Source of the DNA: Alphaproteobacteria bacterium
Lineage (GTDB): Bacteria; Pseudomonadota; Alphaproteobacteria; Acetobacterales; Acetobacteraceae
Assembly: GCA_016869715.1 (NCBI GenBank)
Contig: VGDM01000015.1
Span: 1-64,000 of the forward strand
Reading direction: 5' to 3'
Length of the DNA: 64,000 nt
The position numbers and the translations under genes were made by a program. The notes under the pieces were generated by a model that worked only from the letters and a program-made list of their open reading frames with translations, did no database searches and had not been told where the DNA came from. Below, piece by piece: positions 27,719 through 36,785 of the stretch. Each line of letters begins with the position of its first letter. Within the stretch, counting starts at the first letter, position 1.

Positions 27719-28128
27719 GTGGTGGCTTTGATTGGCTGAAGCCGGCCTCTGCCGAGGCCGGCAAGCGCAATGTCTTGGGCGGCGCTTTGCTGCCCTGTTC
27801 GGTGGCGCCCATCACCGGGTTCTTTCGTGATGGCTGCTGCAACACGGGGCCTCGGGATATCGGGTTGCATGTGGTCTGTGCCGAGGTCAGTGCTGAATTT
27901 CTGCAATTCAGCAAGGCAGCCGGGAATGATCTTTCCACGCCGCGCCCGGAATATGGTTTTGCCGGGCTTTCGCCGGGGGATCGCTGGTGCCTTTGCGCTG
28001 CACGTTGGGAAGAAGCGCGCCGCGCGGGATTTGCGCCGCCCGTTTTGTTGGAAGCAACGCATGAAGCGGCACTGCAAATCTGCGCGCTGGATGATCTGAT
28101 GGCGCATGCCTTGGATGCGCCGGCGTGA
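27715..28128 (+). CDS. DUF2237 family protein
   Basis: A 137-residue protein whose conserved core matches DUF2237: NVLGGALLPCS, TGFFRDGCCNTGPRDIGLHVVCA, GNDLSTPRPEYGFAGLSPGDRWCLCAARWEEA. Cysteines are well conserved and suggest metal or redox use, but no function is established. It overlaps pckA (ATGA) and the phosphatase gene (GTGA), so all three are one translation-coupled unit. Confidence 0.88.
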   Translation: MSGGFDWLKPASAEAGKRNVLGGALLPCSVAPITGFFRDGCCNTGPRDIGLHVVCAEVSAEFLQFSKAAGNDLSTPRPEYGFAGLSPGDRWCLCAARWEEARRAGFAPPVLLEATHEAALQICALDDLMAHALDAPA

Positions 28129-28763
28129 CGCCAACGCGGTTTTTCCTGGTCCGCCACGCGCTGGTGGAGCCCTCTGCCCGCGCGGTGCTCTATGGCAGTA
28201 TGGATGTGGCCTTGTGCGATCTGGCCTTGCAGGAAGAAGCCGCATCCTATCGCTGGTTGGCTGAGCGGCTGCCGCGGCCGGCGCGTTGGTTTGTCACCAA
28301 CCTATCCCGTACCCGCGCCACTGCCGCGGCAGTGTTTGCGGCGGGCTATCCTGACGCGGATTTGGAAGCGGAGCCCGATTTTGCCGAACAGCACCTTGGC
28401 GATTGGCAGGGCATCCCGCATGAAGCCTTGCCTGCGCTGCTGACGCGCCCGGCGCACCCCTTCTGGCCCCATGCCGGTGAGGAACTTCCCCCCGGCGGGG
28501 AGAGCTTCCGCGACGTACAGGCGCGTGTTGCCGCCGTGCTGGAACGCCTGGCGACGCTATTGGAAGGCCACAATATTGTGATTGTAGCGCATGGTGGTTC
28601 GATCCGCGCCGCTTTGGCCCATTCCATGGGGCTTTCGCCGGATCAGGCCTTGGTCTTCAGCATCAAGAATCTGTCCCTGTCGCGCATTGAAAAACACGGC
28701 CTTGATTGGCGCGTGGCGTCGGTCAATGAGGAACCTTGGACCCCAACGCCAATAGGGGTTTGA
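28125..28763 (+). CDS. Histidine phosphatase family protein
   Basis: A 212-residue phosphoglycerate-mutase-like phosphatase. The catalytic His is in FLVRHALVEP (RHx motif), a second Arg in TNLSRTRATAAAV, Glu in EPDFAEQHLGDWQG and the second His in IVAHGGSIRAAL. It uses a GTG start overlapping the DUF2237 stop. The substrate is unknown; alpha-ribazole phosphatase-like proteins look similar but no cobalamin genes are nearby. Confidence 0.88.
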   Translation: MTPTRFFLVRHALVEPSARAVLYGSMDVALCDLALQEEAASYRWLAERLPRPARWFVTNLSRTRATAAAVFAAGYPDADLEAEPDFAEQHLGDWQGIPHEALPALLTRPAHPFWPHAGEELPPGGESFRDVQARVAAVLERLATLLEGHNIVIVAHGGSIRAALAHSMGLSPDQALVFSIKNLSLSRIEKHGLDWRVASVNEEPWTPTPIGV

Positions 28764-28836
28764 GCGCAGCCCGCAAGAAACCCTTCCCCTGACGCGAGTC
28801 CTTGGTGTAGAGTCCTTCGAATCAACGGGTTGGGAA

Positions 28837-29640
28837 ATGGTTTTCATGCGCCCTCTCATGCTTTTTAGCGTCTTACTCCTTGGCATGCTTGGCTTTTCCG
28901 GCGGCGCGCGCGCCCAGGCCGAAGAACAGGCCTTGGTGGACCGCGCCACGCTCACGCTGCAGGAAATGATGGGCCCGGCGGATAACACCGGCGATGCCCG
29001 CGCGCTGCTGCGCAACGCCAGGGGCGTCTTGATCTGCCCCAGGGTCTTCCGCGCCGGCTTTTTCATCGGCGGTGAGTTTGGCGAATGCGTACTCGCTGCG
29101 CGCGGTGGTGGCGGGTCCTGGTCCTCGCCCGCCTTCTATAGCCTGGTCGGCGGCAGCTTCGGCCTCCAGGCCGGCTTTCAGGATGCGCAGGTGATTTCGC
29201 TGATCATGACGCAAAAGGGCCTCAACGCCGTTCTGGATAGCCAGTTCAAATTCGGTGCCGAAGCCGGGCTTGCTTTCGCGACCCTCGGGCGCAGCATCCA
29301 GGGCGCCACAACGGCGGCAGTGGGGGCGGATATCGTTACCATTGGTCGCAGCCGCGGTCTTTTCGCTGGCATTACCCTGGATGGCGCGGTGCTGTCGGCC
29401 AATAGCTCCGCCATGCGGGCCTATTTCGGGCGAGAGGCGGGAGGGCGGCAGGTGGTAGTGGCGATGGAATTGCATAACCCTGGCAGCGACCCGCTGCGCG
29501 GCGCGCTGATGCGCCTTGGTGGGCCGGGAAGCGGTAGCGGCAATTCGGCGGCCCCCTCAGGCGGCACCACGCAAGGCAGCGCTGTGCCCGGCCGCGTTCA
29601 GACGGAAAGCTTGCCGCCTGCTTCCGGTGGTCACCGCTAA
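28837..29640 (+). CDS. Exported SYLF-domain lipid-binding protein (Ysc84-like)
   Basis: A 267-residue protein with signal peptide (LMLFSVLLLGMLGFSGGARAQA) and the SYLF/DUF500 domain: GVLICPRVFRAGFFIGGEFGECVL and the Gly/Ala-rich half with GADIVTIGRSRGLFAGITLDG. SYLF domains bind phosphoinositides in eukaryotes; the bacterial role is envelope associated but unclear. The last ~40 residues are Gly/Ser/Thr/Pro-rich and probably disordered. Confidence 0.88.
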   Translation: MVFMRPLMLFSVLLLGMLGFSGGARAQAEEQALVDRATLTLQEMMGPADNTGDARALLRNARGVLICPRVFRAGFFIGGEFGECVLAARGGGGSWSSPAFYSLVGGSFGLQAGFQDAQVISLIMTQKGLNAVLDSQFKFGAEAGLAFATLGRSIQGATTAAVGADIVTIGRSRGLFAGITLDGAVLSANSSAMRAYFGREAGGRQVVVAMELHNPGSDPLRGALMRLGGPGSGSGNSAAPSGGTTQGSAVPGRVQTESLPPASGGHR

Positions 29641-29673
29641 GATAAGGCGCTTTGCCGTCATTTGACTTTTGGC

Positions 29674-30144
29674 GTGGCTGACAAAACGCCCTTCTGGAAA
29701 AGCAAGACGCTCGACGAGATGTCTCGGGCGGAATGGGAGAGCCTGTGTGATGGTTGCGGGCGCTGCTGCCTGCATAAGCTGCGCGGTGAGAATACCGATG
29801 CGCTCGCCTACACCGAAGTGGCGTGTCGGTTATTGGATTTACATAGTTGCCTATGCTCCGATTATGCCGAACGCAAGAAGCGCGTGCCGGATTGCGTGAA
29901 GCTGACGCCGAAAAAGCTCGCCGCGATTGATTGGCTGCCGCCTAGTTGCGCCTATCGCATGGTCGCCGAGGGTCGGGATTTGGCCTGGTGGCACCCGCTG
30001 GTCTCTGGCGATCCGGAAAGCGTGCATCGCGCGGGTGTTTCTGTGCGCGGGCGCGCGATTGATGAACGCAAGGCGGGGGCCTTAGAAGATCATGTGGTGC
30101 GCTGGCCGGGGATGATGCCGCGGAAGGTGAAAAATGGCGCTTGA
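29674..30144 (+). CDS. YcgN-family cysteine cluster protein (UPF0260)
   Basis: About 156 residues with the family signature [16 protein letters not shown], further cysteines in [28 protein letters not shown], and [27 protein letters not shown]. The Cys pattern suggests a bound metal or FeS centre; the role is unknown. GTG 29674 is chosen over TTG 29662 because MADKTPFW resembles family starts; both lack a strong ribosome site. Confidence 0.9.
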   Translation: MADKTPFWKSKTLDEMSRAEWESLCDGCGRCCLHKLRGENTDALAYTEVACRLLDLHSCLCSDYAERKKRVPDCVKLTPKKLAAIDWLPPSCAYRMVAEGRDLAWWHPLVSGDPESVHRAGVSVRGRAIDERKAGALEDHVVRWPGMMPRKVKNGA

Positions 30145-30176
30145 GTCCGGGTCTTGAATGGGCTCATCATCGCCGA

Positions 30177-30907
30177 ATGGAGACGACGCCATCTGAGGAC
30201 AAATCCTTGGCCACGACCATTTGGTCGTTGGTTCTATGGCTTGGCCTTTTCCTGATAACGCAGGCGTGTACGGTCGCCGTCAGCCTCGTACTGCTCAAAA
30301 ATATCGCTGGGCTTGACGCCATCGCAGCAGGCAATATCGCCATGCTCTGCGGCGCCATCGCTTCCTATGCGCTTTTGTTCGTTGTGGCCAAGCGCGATGC
30401 CAGACTATTTCCTGCCGCACGTAAGGAGGGCGGTCTTGGTGTCGCCGCCAAGGGTTTTTTGATTTTTACTGCTTTTTTGCTGCCCTTTGCGGTGCTTGGT
30501 TTGCGAAAGCTCCTGTTTGGGCTTGATCTCCAACCAGGACCCAGCCCGATTGTCTTGGCTCAACAGTTTCAGGGCCTTGATGTCTTCGTCTTTTGGGGGT
30601 TTTTATTCTCTCGTAAGGTGTATTCATCATCATTGCACCAATTGTTGAGGAAAGTTTTTTTCGGCAATGGGTTTGGCGTCGCCTGGAGGAATGTGGCCTC
30701 TGGTTGACTATCGGCCTTTCAGGCGCAGCTTTTCTGCTGATGCATTTACGTGGCCCGCTTGGTATGCTCTCACTCCTGCCCTTCACCTTGCTCGTGAGCT
30801 TTGCGCGGGCCAAGACCGGTAGTCCAAGGTTGAGCATGTGGCTGCACGGCATCAATAACCTCATCACCTTTGCCGGCGCCGAGATGGTTCTACGACTGTT
30901 TCAGTAA
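30177..30907 (+). pseudogene. CPBP (CAAX-like) intramembrane metalloprotease, frameshifted
   Basis: The first frame encodes four to five membrane helices (METTPSEDKSLATTIWSLVLW...). The protease core continues in another frame as IIIAPIVEESFFRQWVWRRL, containing the EExxxR motif of CPBP glutamic-type metalloproteases, then LLMHLRGPLG and HGINN. A one-base loss near 30615 (CGT AAG GTG) separates the parts, so the readable first ORF lacks the active site. Base composition is visibly less GC-rich than its neighbours. Confidence 0.82.
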
Positions 30908-30966
30908 TTGACGCCGCCTGCTATCCGCGCGACGAAGGCACAATAAGCCTTACGAAGGAAGCCCCA

Positions 30967-31905
30967 ATGAAGGATGCGATTTATGGCGGCGTTAATGCCG
31001 CGGTGCTGACAGCGATGAAGCCCGATCTGACCCCCGATCTGGATCGTATGGCGGCGCATGCCAAATGGCTGATGGCCAATGGCTGCACCGGGCTTGGCGT
31101 GCTGGGCACGACCGGTGAGGCCAATTCCTTCGGCCTGCATGAACGCAAGGCCATTCTGGAAGGGTTGATTGCGCGCGGCATTCCGGCAGCGCGCATGATG
31201 CCAGGCACGGGCTGCGCGAGCCTGATGGATAGCGTGGAACTGACCAAGCATGCCCGCGATGCCGGCTGCCCCGGCGTGCTGATGCTGCCGCCCTTCTACT
31301 ATAAGGGTCCGTCGGATGATGGGCTGTTTGCCTATTTCTCGGAAGCCTTGAACCGCATTGGTGGCGGCGTGAAGGTGTACCTCTATCACTTCCCGCAGCA
31401 ATCGGCGGTGCCCTTCAGCCTTGCCCTGCTGGAACGCCTGATCAAGGCCTTCCCTGGCACTATCAAGGGTGTCAAGGATTCAGCGGGCGATTACGCCAAT
31501 ATGCAGGCCATGGTGCAAGCCTTCGCCAAGGATGGGTTTGAGGTTTATTCCGGCAGCGATGAATTCCTGCAAAGGATCCTGGCCGAAGGTGGGGCGGGCT
31601 GCATCACCGCGGCATCGAATGGCAATTCGTATTGGGGCGGCATTGTCTATGCCAAGCGCACGGGTGCCGAGGCCGATGCGGCGCAGGCTGTCTTGAACGC
31701 AACACGCAAGGCCGCGACTTCCGTGCCGCTGATCCCAGGGCTCCGTGAGATCATTGCGCGTAGCACGGGTGATGCGGGTTGGCGCAGCATTCGCCCGCCG
31801 CACCTGCCGCTGAATGCCGCTCAGGCCGAAGCGGCTTGGGCCGCCTGGGGTGCGGCGGGGGCGCTGCCTCTGCCGGGGCTATCGCCCGCCAAGGCAGCGG
31901 AATAA
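30967..31905 (+). CDS. Dihydrodipicolinate synthase family aldolase/lyase
   Basis: Class I aldolase-fold protein of 312 residues. GVLGTTGEANSF is the family's phosphate/carboxylate loop, the catalytic Tyr lies in VYLYHFPQ (~residue 137) and the Schiff-base Lys in IKGVKDSAGD (~168). It has AGCITAASN instead of the DapA G-x-x-S pattern, so a role on another 2-keto acid is more likely than lysine synthesis. A small cupin follows 4 bp later. Confidence 0.88.
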   Translation: MKDAIYGGVNAAVLTAMKPDLTPDLDRMAAHAKWLMANGCTGLGVLGTTGEANSFGLHERKAILEGLIARGIPAARMMPGTGCASLMDSVELTKHARDAGCPGVLMLPPFYYKGPSDDGLFAYFSEALNRIGGGVKVYLYHFPQQSAVPFSLALLERLIKAFPGTIKGVKDSAGDYANMQAMVQAFAKDGFEVYSGSDEFLQRILAEGGAGCITAASNGNSYWGGIVYAKRTGAEADAAQAVLNATRKAATSVPLIPGLREIIARSTGDAGWRSIRPPHLPLNAAQAEAAWAAWGAAGALPLPGLSPAKAAE

Positions 31906-31909
31906 CGCC

Positions 31910-32224
31910 GTGAAAGAACCTTTGCGCTGCCGCCCGCCGGCGGTCGCAACCGTGCAAATTGATGATGCCAATGTGCGTGTCACGCGCTGGGATTTTGAAC
32001 CCGGCGCGGAAACCGGCTGGCATCGCCATGGCATGGCCTATGTGGTCGTGCCGGCAACCGATGGCACGCTATTGGTCGAATTGCCGGGCGGTGAGACGAT
32101 GACGGCGGAACTCAAATGCGGTGTGGCTTATGCGCGCGCCGCAGGGGTTGAGCATAATGTCGTCAATGGAGGCACCGCGCCGCTATCCTTTGTGGAAACC
32201 GAACTCAAGCATTTGATCGGTTAG
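31910..32224 (+). CDS. Cupin-domain protein
   Basis: A single cupin of 104 residues with metal ligands in GWHRHGMAYVVVP (motif 1) and GVEHNVVNGG (motif 2). I use GTG 31910, just after the aldolase stop; the track ORF runs back into that gene. It is probably co-expressed with the aldolase and may act on the same metabolite. Its 3' end overlaps the convergent transporter gene by 20 bp. Confidence 0.83.
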   Translation: MKEPLRCRPPAVATVQIDDANVRVTRWDFEPGAETGWHRHGMAYVVVPATDGTLLVELPGGETMTAELKCGVAYARAAGVEHNVVNGGTAPLSFVETELKHLIG

Positions 32225-33095
32225 GCCTGCCGGGCAGCGTCACCAACGCCAGCCCGATAAAGACCAAGGCCGCTGCCGGGATGGTGAGCCAGCCCGGCAC
32301 CTCGCCAAAAATCGCGAAACCCCAGATCAGCCCGGTGATGGTGACGATATAGCCGACCTGCGATGTCACCACGCCGCCCTGGGTCGCGAGTGATCGGAAA
32401 TAGATCAGATAGGCCAAAGCCAACAGCACGCCTTGCGCCATGGTGATGGGCAGACCGGCCATATCCACGGCGCGAATTTGTCCGGTTGAAAAGGCAATCA
32501 TCGCCATGATGAGTGCCGCCGCGCCGCAGGTACCCGCTGCCAACGCCAAGGGCGCGGCACCGCGTGGCGCAAGCTTCACACCAGCGATATTCGCCACCGC
32601 ATACCAAACCGGCGTAAAGGCCGCGAGCAAGGCCCAAGGCAGCGCCTCAGGGTCCGGTAGCGCGGCACCTGGCGCCATGGCCAATCCAATGCCGACCAGG
32701 CCCAAAATACTGCCACCAATGCGCCGCCAGGATACTTTCTCCATGCGTAGCGCCATGGCGCCCAGCACCGTCAGCATGGGAGAAAGCGGAATCAGCAGGG
32801 AAAAGAAACCCGCTGGAATATGCTGCAAACTGGTGAAGCCGAACAGGTTGGACAGCACAAGCCCGGTCAGCCCTGAAACGCCGTAATGAAGCATATAGGG
32901 CCGCTTCAGCGCAGGGATTTCACCGCGCGCAAAACAGACCGCGAACAAGGTGACGGCGCTGAAACCGGAGGCGCCCAAAGCGATCATCAAGGGCGGCCAA
33001 CCCATACCGCCCAAGGTCTTCACGAAAATCGGCGTGGCGCCCCAAATGGTGCCAAGCGAGAATAGCGGCAGAATGCCGTTGAGCGCGAAACGCAT
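32205..33095 (-). CDS. DMT-superfamily (EamA) transporter
   Basis: About 296 residues with ten hydrophobic helices in two EamA repeats (LFSLGTIWGATPIFVK..., AFTPVWYAVANIAGVKLAP...). Inner-membrane metabolite exporter or importer, substrate unknown. The track ORF from 33662 reads antisense through the divergent metallopeptidase and is rejected. Candidate starts are ATG 33095 (used, just before helix 1) and ATG 33161; neither has a strong ribosome site. Confidence 0.88.
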   Translation of the reverse strand: MRFALNGILPLFSLGTIWGATPIFVKTLGGMGWPPLMIALGASGFSAVTLFAVCFARGEIPALKRPYMLHYGVSGLTGLVLSNLFGFTSLQHIPAGFFSLLIPLSPMLTVLGAMALRMEKVSWRRIGGSILGLVGIGLAMAPGAALPDPEALPWALLAAFTPVWYAVANIAGVKLAPRGAAPLALAAGTCGAAALIMAMIAFSTGQIRAVDMAGLPITMAQGVLLALAYLIYFRSLATQGGVVTSQVGYIVTITGLIWGFAIFGEVPGWLTIPAAALVFIGLALVTLPGRPNRSNA

Positions 33096-33170
33096 GGCAA
33101 GACTCGCGCGTGAAACCGCCCCATTGTCAAGCGGTTGAAAAATGGTGGCGCTTGACGGCATGGTGCGGTG

Positions 33171-33890
33171 ATGTCTTTGCCCGATTCGGAAATGGTGCTG
33201 CTGCGCCCCGGCTTGCTGGGGCCGGCAGAGCTTTGCCCGGTGCGCTGGCGGCGTTCGGAACGCGCGCGTTCGATCAGCTTGCGCATTGATCCCCGCGCGG
33301 GTGATGTGGTGGTGACGCTGCCCATGCGCGCGAGTCGACGCGCGGGTATGGAACTTCTGACGACGCACGCCGCCTGGGTGCTGCGCCGCATCAAGGCTTT
33401 GGCGCCGAGCATTTCTCTGGCGCATGGTGCAGCAGTGCCGCTTGGTGGCGTGCCGCATCCGGTGCTGCATGATCCCAACAGACGCGGTGGTGCCTTTGTG
33501 GAAAATGGCGCCATTATCGTGACGGGTAGGGTGGAATTTCTGCCGCGGCGCTTGCGCGATTTCCTGCAGGTCGAGGCAAAGCGGCGCATTCTTCCGCTGG
33601 CTGCAACACATGCCGAAAAGCTTGGTGTCGCCATCAAGGCCATTCGCGTGAAGGATACGCAAAGCCGCTGGGGGTCTTGCGCGCCGGATGGCACGCTAGC
33701 CTTCTCTTGGCGCCTGGTCATGGCGCCGGCTGCAGTGCTGGATTATGTTGTCGCGCATGAGGTCGCGCATTTGCGGGAGCTGAACCATTCTCCACGCTTT
33801 TGGGCGCATGTCGCGGCGCTGGCCCCGCATCGTGAAGAAGCCGAGGCCTGGCTGCGGGAAGAAGGGCCGGCGCTGTTGCGCGTTGGCTGA
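33171..33890 (+). CDS. YgjP/SprT-like (DUF45) metallopeptidase
   Basis: A 239-residue protein with the zinc motif VAHEVAHLRELNHSPRFW (HExxH plus a third His) and the preceding RWGSC block (TQSRWGSCAPDGTLAFSWRL) typical of DUF45. Probably a cytosolic zinc protease of unknown target. It is divergent from the EamA transporter, with promoters overlapping. Confidence 0.9.
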   Translation: MSLPDSEMVLLRPGLLGPAELCPVRWRRSERARSISLRIDPRAGDVVVTLPMRASRRAGMELLTTHAAWVLRRIKALAPSISLAHGAAVPLGGVPHPVLHDPNRRGGAFVENGAIIVTGRVEFLPRRLRDFLQVEAKRRILPLAATHAEKLGVAIKAIRVKDTQSRWGSCAPDGTLAFSWRLVMAPAAVLDYVVAHEVAHLRELNHSPRFWAHVAALAPHREEAEAWLREEGPALLRVG

Positions 33891-33914
33891 GACACAAAGG
33901 GATTGAGGGGCGCG

Positions 33915-34925
33915 ATGAAGGCCGTTGGATACCGGAAATGCCTGCCAATTGATCAGGCGGATGCGCTGATTAATCTGGATCTCGTAACCCCCGCCGCGCC
34001 AAGCGGCCGCGACATAGTGGTGGAAATCCACGCCGTATCGGTTAACCCTGTGGATACCAAAGTGCGCCGCCGCGATGACCCTGGTGAGGCGCCGCGCATC
34101 CTCGGCTTTGATGGCGCGGGCGTGGTGCGCGCGGTCGGGCCCGATTGCACGCTGTTTCGCCCTGGTGATGAGGTGTTCTATGCCGGCGTGATCAATCGCA
34201 CCGGCACCAATGCTGAACTGCATCTGGTTGATGAACGCATTGTTGGGCGCAAGCCGCGCAACCTGAGCTTTGCCGAAGCCGCTGCCGTGCCGCTGACCGC
34301 AATTACCGCCTGGGAAGGCATGTTTGATCGGCTTGGCGTGCCACAAGGTGGCGGGCAGGGGCAGACGCTATTGGTGATTGCTGGCGCGGGCGGCGTTGGT
34401 TCCATGGTGATCCAGATGGCGCGCGCGCTAACCGGGCTGACGGTGGTGGCCACCGCATCGCGCGTAGAAAGCCTGCAATGGTGCCGCGATTTGGGCGCGC
34501 ATCATGTGGTGGATCATCACGGCGATATCTCCGCACAGATGAAGGCGTGTGGCTTGCGCGGCGCCAATTACATCTTTTCCGCCCATACTACTGCAAAAAA
34601 TTGGGCGGCGATGGTGGAAGCCGTCGCCCCGCAAGGCCGCATTCTATTGATTGAAAGCCAGGCGCCGGTGGATGCTCGCGATGTGATGCGGAAATCAGTC
34701 TCGATCCATTGGGAGCTGATGTTTACGCGCCCCTTATTTAATACGCCCGACATGATCGAACAGCATCGGCTGTTAGATGCGGTCACCGGGCTGATCGAAG
34801 CCGGGCGCATGCGCGGTACCATGACGCGCAAACTGGGTAAAATAACCGCGGCCAATCTGACGCAAGCGCATGTGTTGGTGGAAAGCGGCAGCATGATCGG
34901 CAAGGTAGTACTAGAAGGTTTTTAG
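33915..34925 (+). CDS. Zinc-type alcohol dehydrogenase / quinone oxidoreductase-like protein
   Basis: MDR-family NAD(P)H oxidoreductase of 336 residues. N-terminal GroES-like domain (VHAVSVNPVDTKVRR resembles the QOR start), Rossmann motif LLVIAGAGGVGSMVIQMA near 155-175. Catalytic zinc ligands are not evident, so it fits the zinc-independent ZADH1/YogA group. Start ATG 33915 with GAGGGG upstream. Likely enone or quinone reduction. Confidence 0.88.
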   Translation: MKAVGYRKCLPIDQADALINLDLVTPAAPSGRDIVVEIHAVSVNPVDTKVRRRDDPGEAPRILGFDGAGVVRAVGPDCTLFRPGDEVFYAGVINRTGTNAELHLVDERIVGRKPRNLSFAEAAAVPLTAITAWEGMFDRLGVPQGGGQGQTLLVIAGAGGVGSMVIQMARALTGLTVVATASRVESLQWCRDLGAHHVVDHHGDISAQMKACGLRGANYIFSAHTTAKNWAAMVEAVAPQGRILLIESQAPVDARDVMRKSVSIHWELMFTRPLFNTPDMIEQHRLLDAVTGLIEAGRMRGTMTRKLGKITAANLTQAHVLVESGSMIGKVVLEGF

Positions 34926-34952
34926 ATCGCGTGTGGTCGTGACAAGGTAGTA

Positions 34953-35972
34953 ATGATGCAAAACCCCTTTGTGCGATTGGCAGAAATCCATCGCGGCGCG
35001 GTGCTGGAAAGCATTCATCACGGTATCGCCGTCGTGGTGGACAGCGATGGGCGCCAGGTGCTGGTAATGGGTGATCCTGCCTTCGTCACCTTTCCGCGTT
35101 CCTCATTGAAACCCTATCAGGCGGTCGCTTTGGTGGAAACTGGTGCAGCGGATGCGCTGGGGCTGAGTGAAGAACACCTCGCCCTTTCCTGCGCCTCCCA
35201 TGGCGCTGAGGATTTTCAGGTGGCGTTGGTACGCGATTGGCTGGCGCGCATGGGGCTTTCTGAATCAGCGCTGGTTTGCGGGCCGGATATGCCGCGCGCG
35301 GCAGCGGATCAGGCGAAGATTTATCGCACCGGTGGCGATCCTTCGCGCATCTATCATAATTGCTCCGGCAAGCATTGCGGTTTTTTGAGTGTCTCGCAGA
35401 AGCTTGGCGCGCCGGTGTCGGGTTATGATGATCCCGCGCATCCGACGCAGAAGCTGTATCTGGAGATCCTGTCGGAATTGCTCGGCAGCGATGCGGGGCG
35501 GTTGCAGGCGGGTGTGGATGGTTGTGGTTTGCCGGCTTTGGCGCTTACCATGCAGGCCATGGCGCAGGCGGCTGCGCATTGGGCGGCGCGTAAGGTGGCA
35601 AGGCCCGCGCGGCGCAGCGCAATTGAAAGATTGCAAGCTGCCATTGCGAAGTATCCGGATCATCTTTCCGGGCGGGATCAGGCGACCAGCCGCATTGTGC
35701 GCGCCACCAATGGCCGTGTGCTACTGAAAGGCGGTGCAGAGGGTTTCGTGGTGGGGTTTGTGCCGGATCAGGGCTTGGGGATTGCGGTGAAAATCGCCGA
35801 TGGTGCGTCGCGCGCCAAGATGGGGGTTTTCGCGGCATTGCTCGGCCGGCTTGGCCTGCTGGATGCTGCCGCCACAGCCGCGCTGGTGCAGGCGGTGGAA
35901 GGCGATATCTCGGACAGCAATGACAGGCCGGTTGGGCGCATTGCTGTAACGCTGCCGCAGCAATCCACATGA
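34953..35972 (+). CDS. L-asparaginase, Rhizobium etli type (class 3)
   Basis: A 339-residue asparaginase II-like protein (PF06089), unrelated in fold to E. coli asparaginases. Motifs: FPRSSLKPYQ (Ser-x-x-Lys tandem), LSCASHGAE, YHNCSGKHCGFL and VDGCGLPALALT. In the R. etli ReAV structure equivalent Ser/Lys pairs are catalytic and Cys/Lys residues of the last two motifs bind zinc; all are present here. It hydrolyses asparagine to aspartate and ammonia. It overlaps the next gene (ATGA). Confidence 0.93.
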   Translation: MMQNPFVRLAEIHRGAVLESIHHGIAVVVDSDGRQVLVMGDPAFVTFPRSSLKPYQAVALVETGAADALGLSEEHLALSCASHGAEDFQVALVRDWLARMGLSESALVCGPDMPRAAADQAKIYRTGGDPSRIYHNCSGKHCGFLSVSQKLGAPVSGYDDPAHPTQKLYLEILSELLGSDAGRLQAGVDGCGLPALALTMQAMAQAAAHWAARKVARPARRSAIERLQAAIAKYPDHLSGRDQATSRIVRATNGRVLLKGGAEGFVVGFVPDQGLGIAVKIADGASRAKMGVFAALLGRLGLLDAAATAALVQAVEGDISDSNDRPVGRIAVTLPQQST

Positions 35973-36754
35973 GCGGGCGTTTCGATATCAGCATTGACAC
36001 CCGCGGTGTGGCGCGCCTCACGGTCGCGCATGATGCCAAGCTGAATACGCTGAACCCCGCGCTTCTGGACGCAGCAACCGCCACGCTGCATGATCTTGCG
36101 AAACAGCGGGACCTGCGTGCGGCGGTGCTGACCGGGGAAGGCGGACGCGCCTTTATCGGTGGGGCCGATATTGGCGCCATGGCGGCGCTCAATACGCCGG
36201 CAGAAGCGGAAGATTTCATCCGCCGCATCCATGGCATTTGCGCGGCCATTCGCGATCTGCCGGTGCCGGTGATTGCGCGCATCAATGGCTGGTGCCTTGG
36301 TGCTGGGCTGGAAGTCGCCGCCGCTTGCGATATGCGTATCGCTGTGCGGGAAGCGAAATTCGGCATGCCCGAAGTGCGCGTTGGCATTCCTTCCGTAGTC
36401 GAAGCCGCGTTATTGCCCGGCCTGATCGGCTGGGGCCGCACCAGGCGCTTGCTGCTGCTGGCTGAAACCATCTCGGCCGCTGAGGCGCTTGGCTGGGGGC
36501 TTTTGGAAGAAGTCGCGCATCGCGAACGCATTGATGCGCGCATTGAAGCCTGGATCGACAATTTGCTGGCGGCGGGGCCCGAGGCCATTCGCCTACAGAA
36601 ATCACTGATCCGGCAATGGGAAGATCGCCCGATCAGTGAGGCAATTGCCGTCGGCATCACCGCCTTCGGAGCATCCTGGAAAACCGATGAGCCCAAGCGC
36701 ATGATGCGTGCCTTTCTGGAAGAACAAAAAAAGGAGCGCAAGAAGGAGCCATGA
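35969..36754 (+). CDS. Enoyl-CoA hydratase/isomerase family protein
   Basis: Crotonase-fold protein of 261 residues. The first oxyanion segment is AFIGGADIGAM; the second is INGWCLGAGLEVAAACDMRIA. The usual PExxxGxxPxxGG loop reads MPEVRVGIPSVVEAALLPGLIG, so the second catalytic Glu position is shifted and the exact reaction is uncertain. Co-translated with the asparaginase, though no metabolic link is obvious. A Lys-rich tail ends the protein. Confidence 0.88.
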   Translation: MSGRFDISIDTRGVARLTVAHDAKLNTLNPALLDAATATLHDLAKQRDLRAAVLTGEGGRAFIGGADIGAMAALNTPAEAEDFIRRIHGICAAIRDLPVPVIARINGWCLGAGLEVAAACDMRIAVREAKFGMPEVRVGIPSVVEAALLPGLIGWGRTRRLLLLAETISAAEALGWGLLEEVAHRERIDARIEAWIDNLLAAGPEAIRLQKSLIRQWEDRPISEAIAVGITAFGASWKTDEPKRMMRAFLEEQKKERKKEP

Positions 36755-36785
36755 GCCTGTGCCTCAGACCGGCAGGCGGCGCGTT

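Noticed and set aside
33096-33662. N-terminal extension of the EamA transporter (485-codon track ORF)
   Set aside because: It runs antisense through the DUF45 metallopeptidase and adds non-hydrophobic, Arg/His-rich sequence unlike the family.
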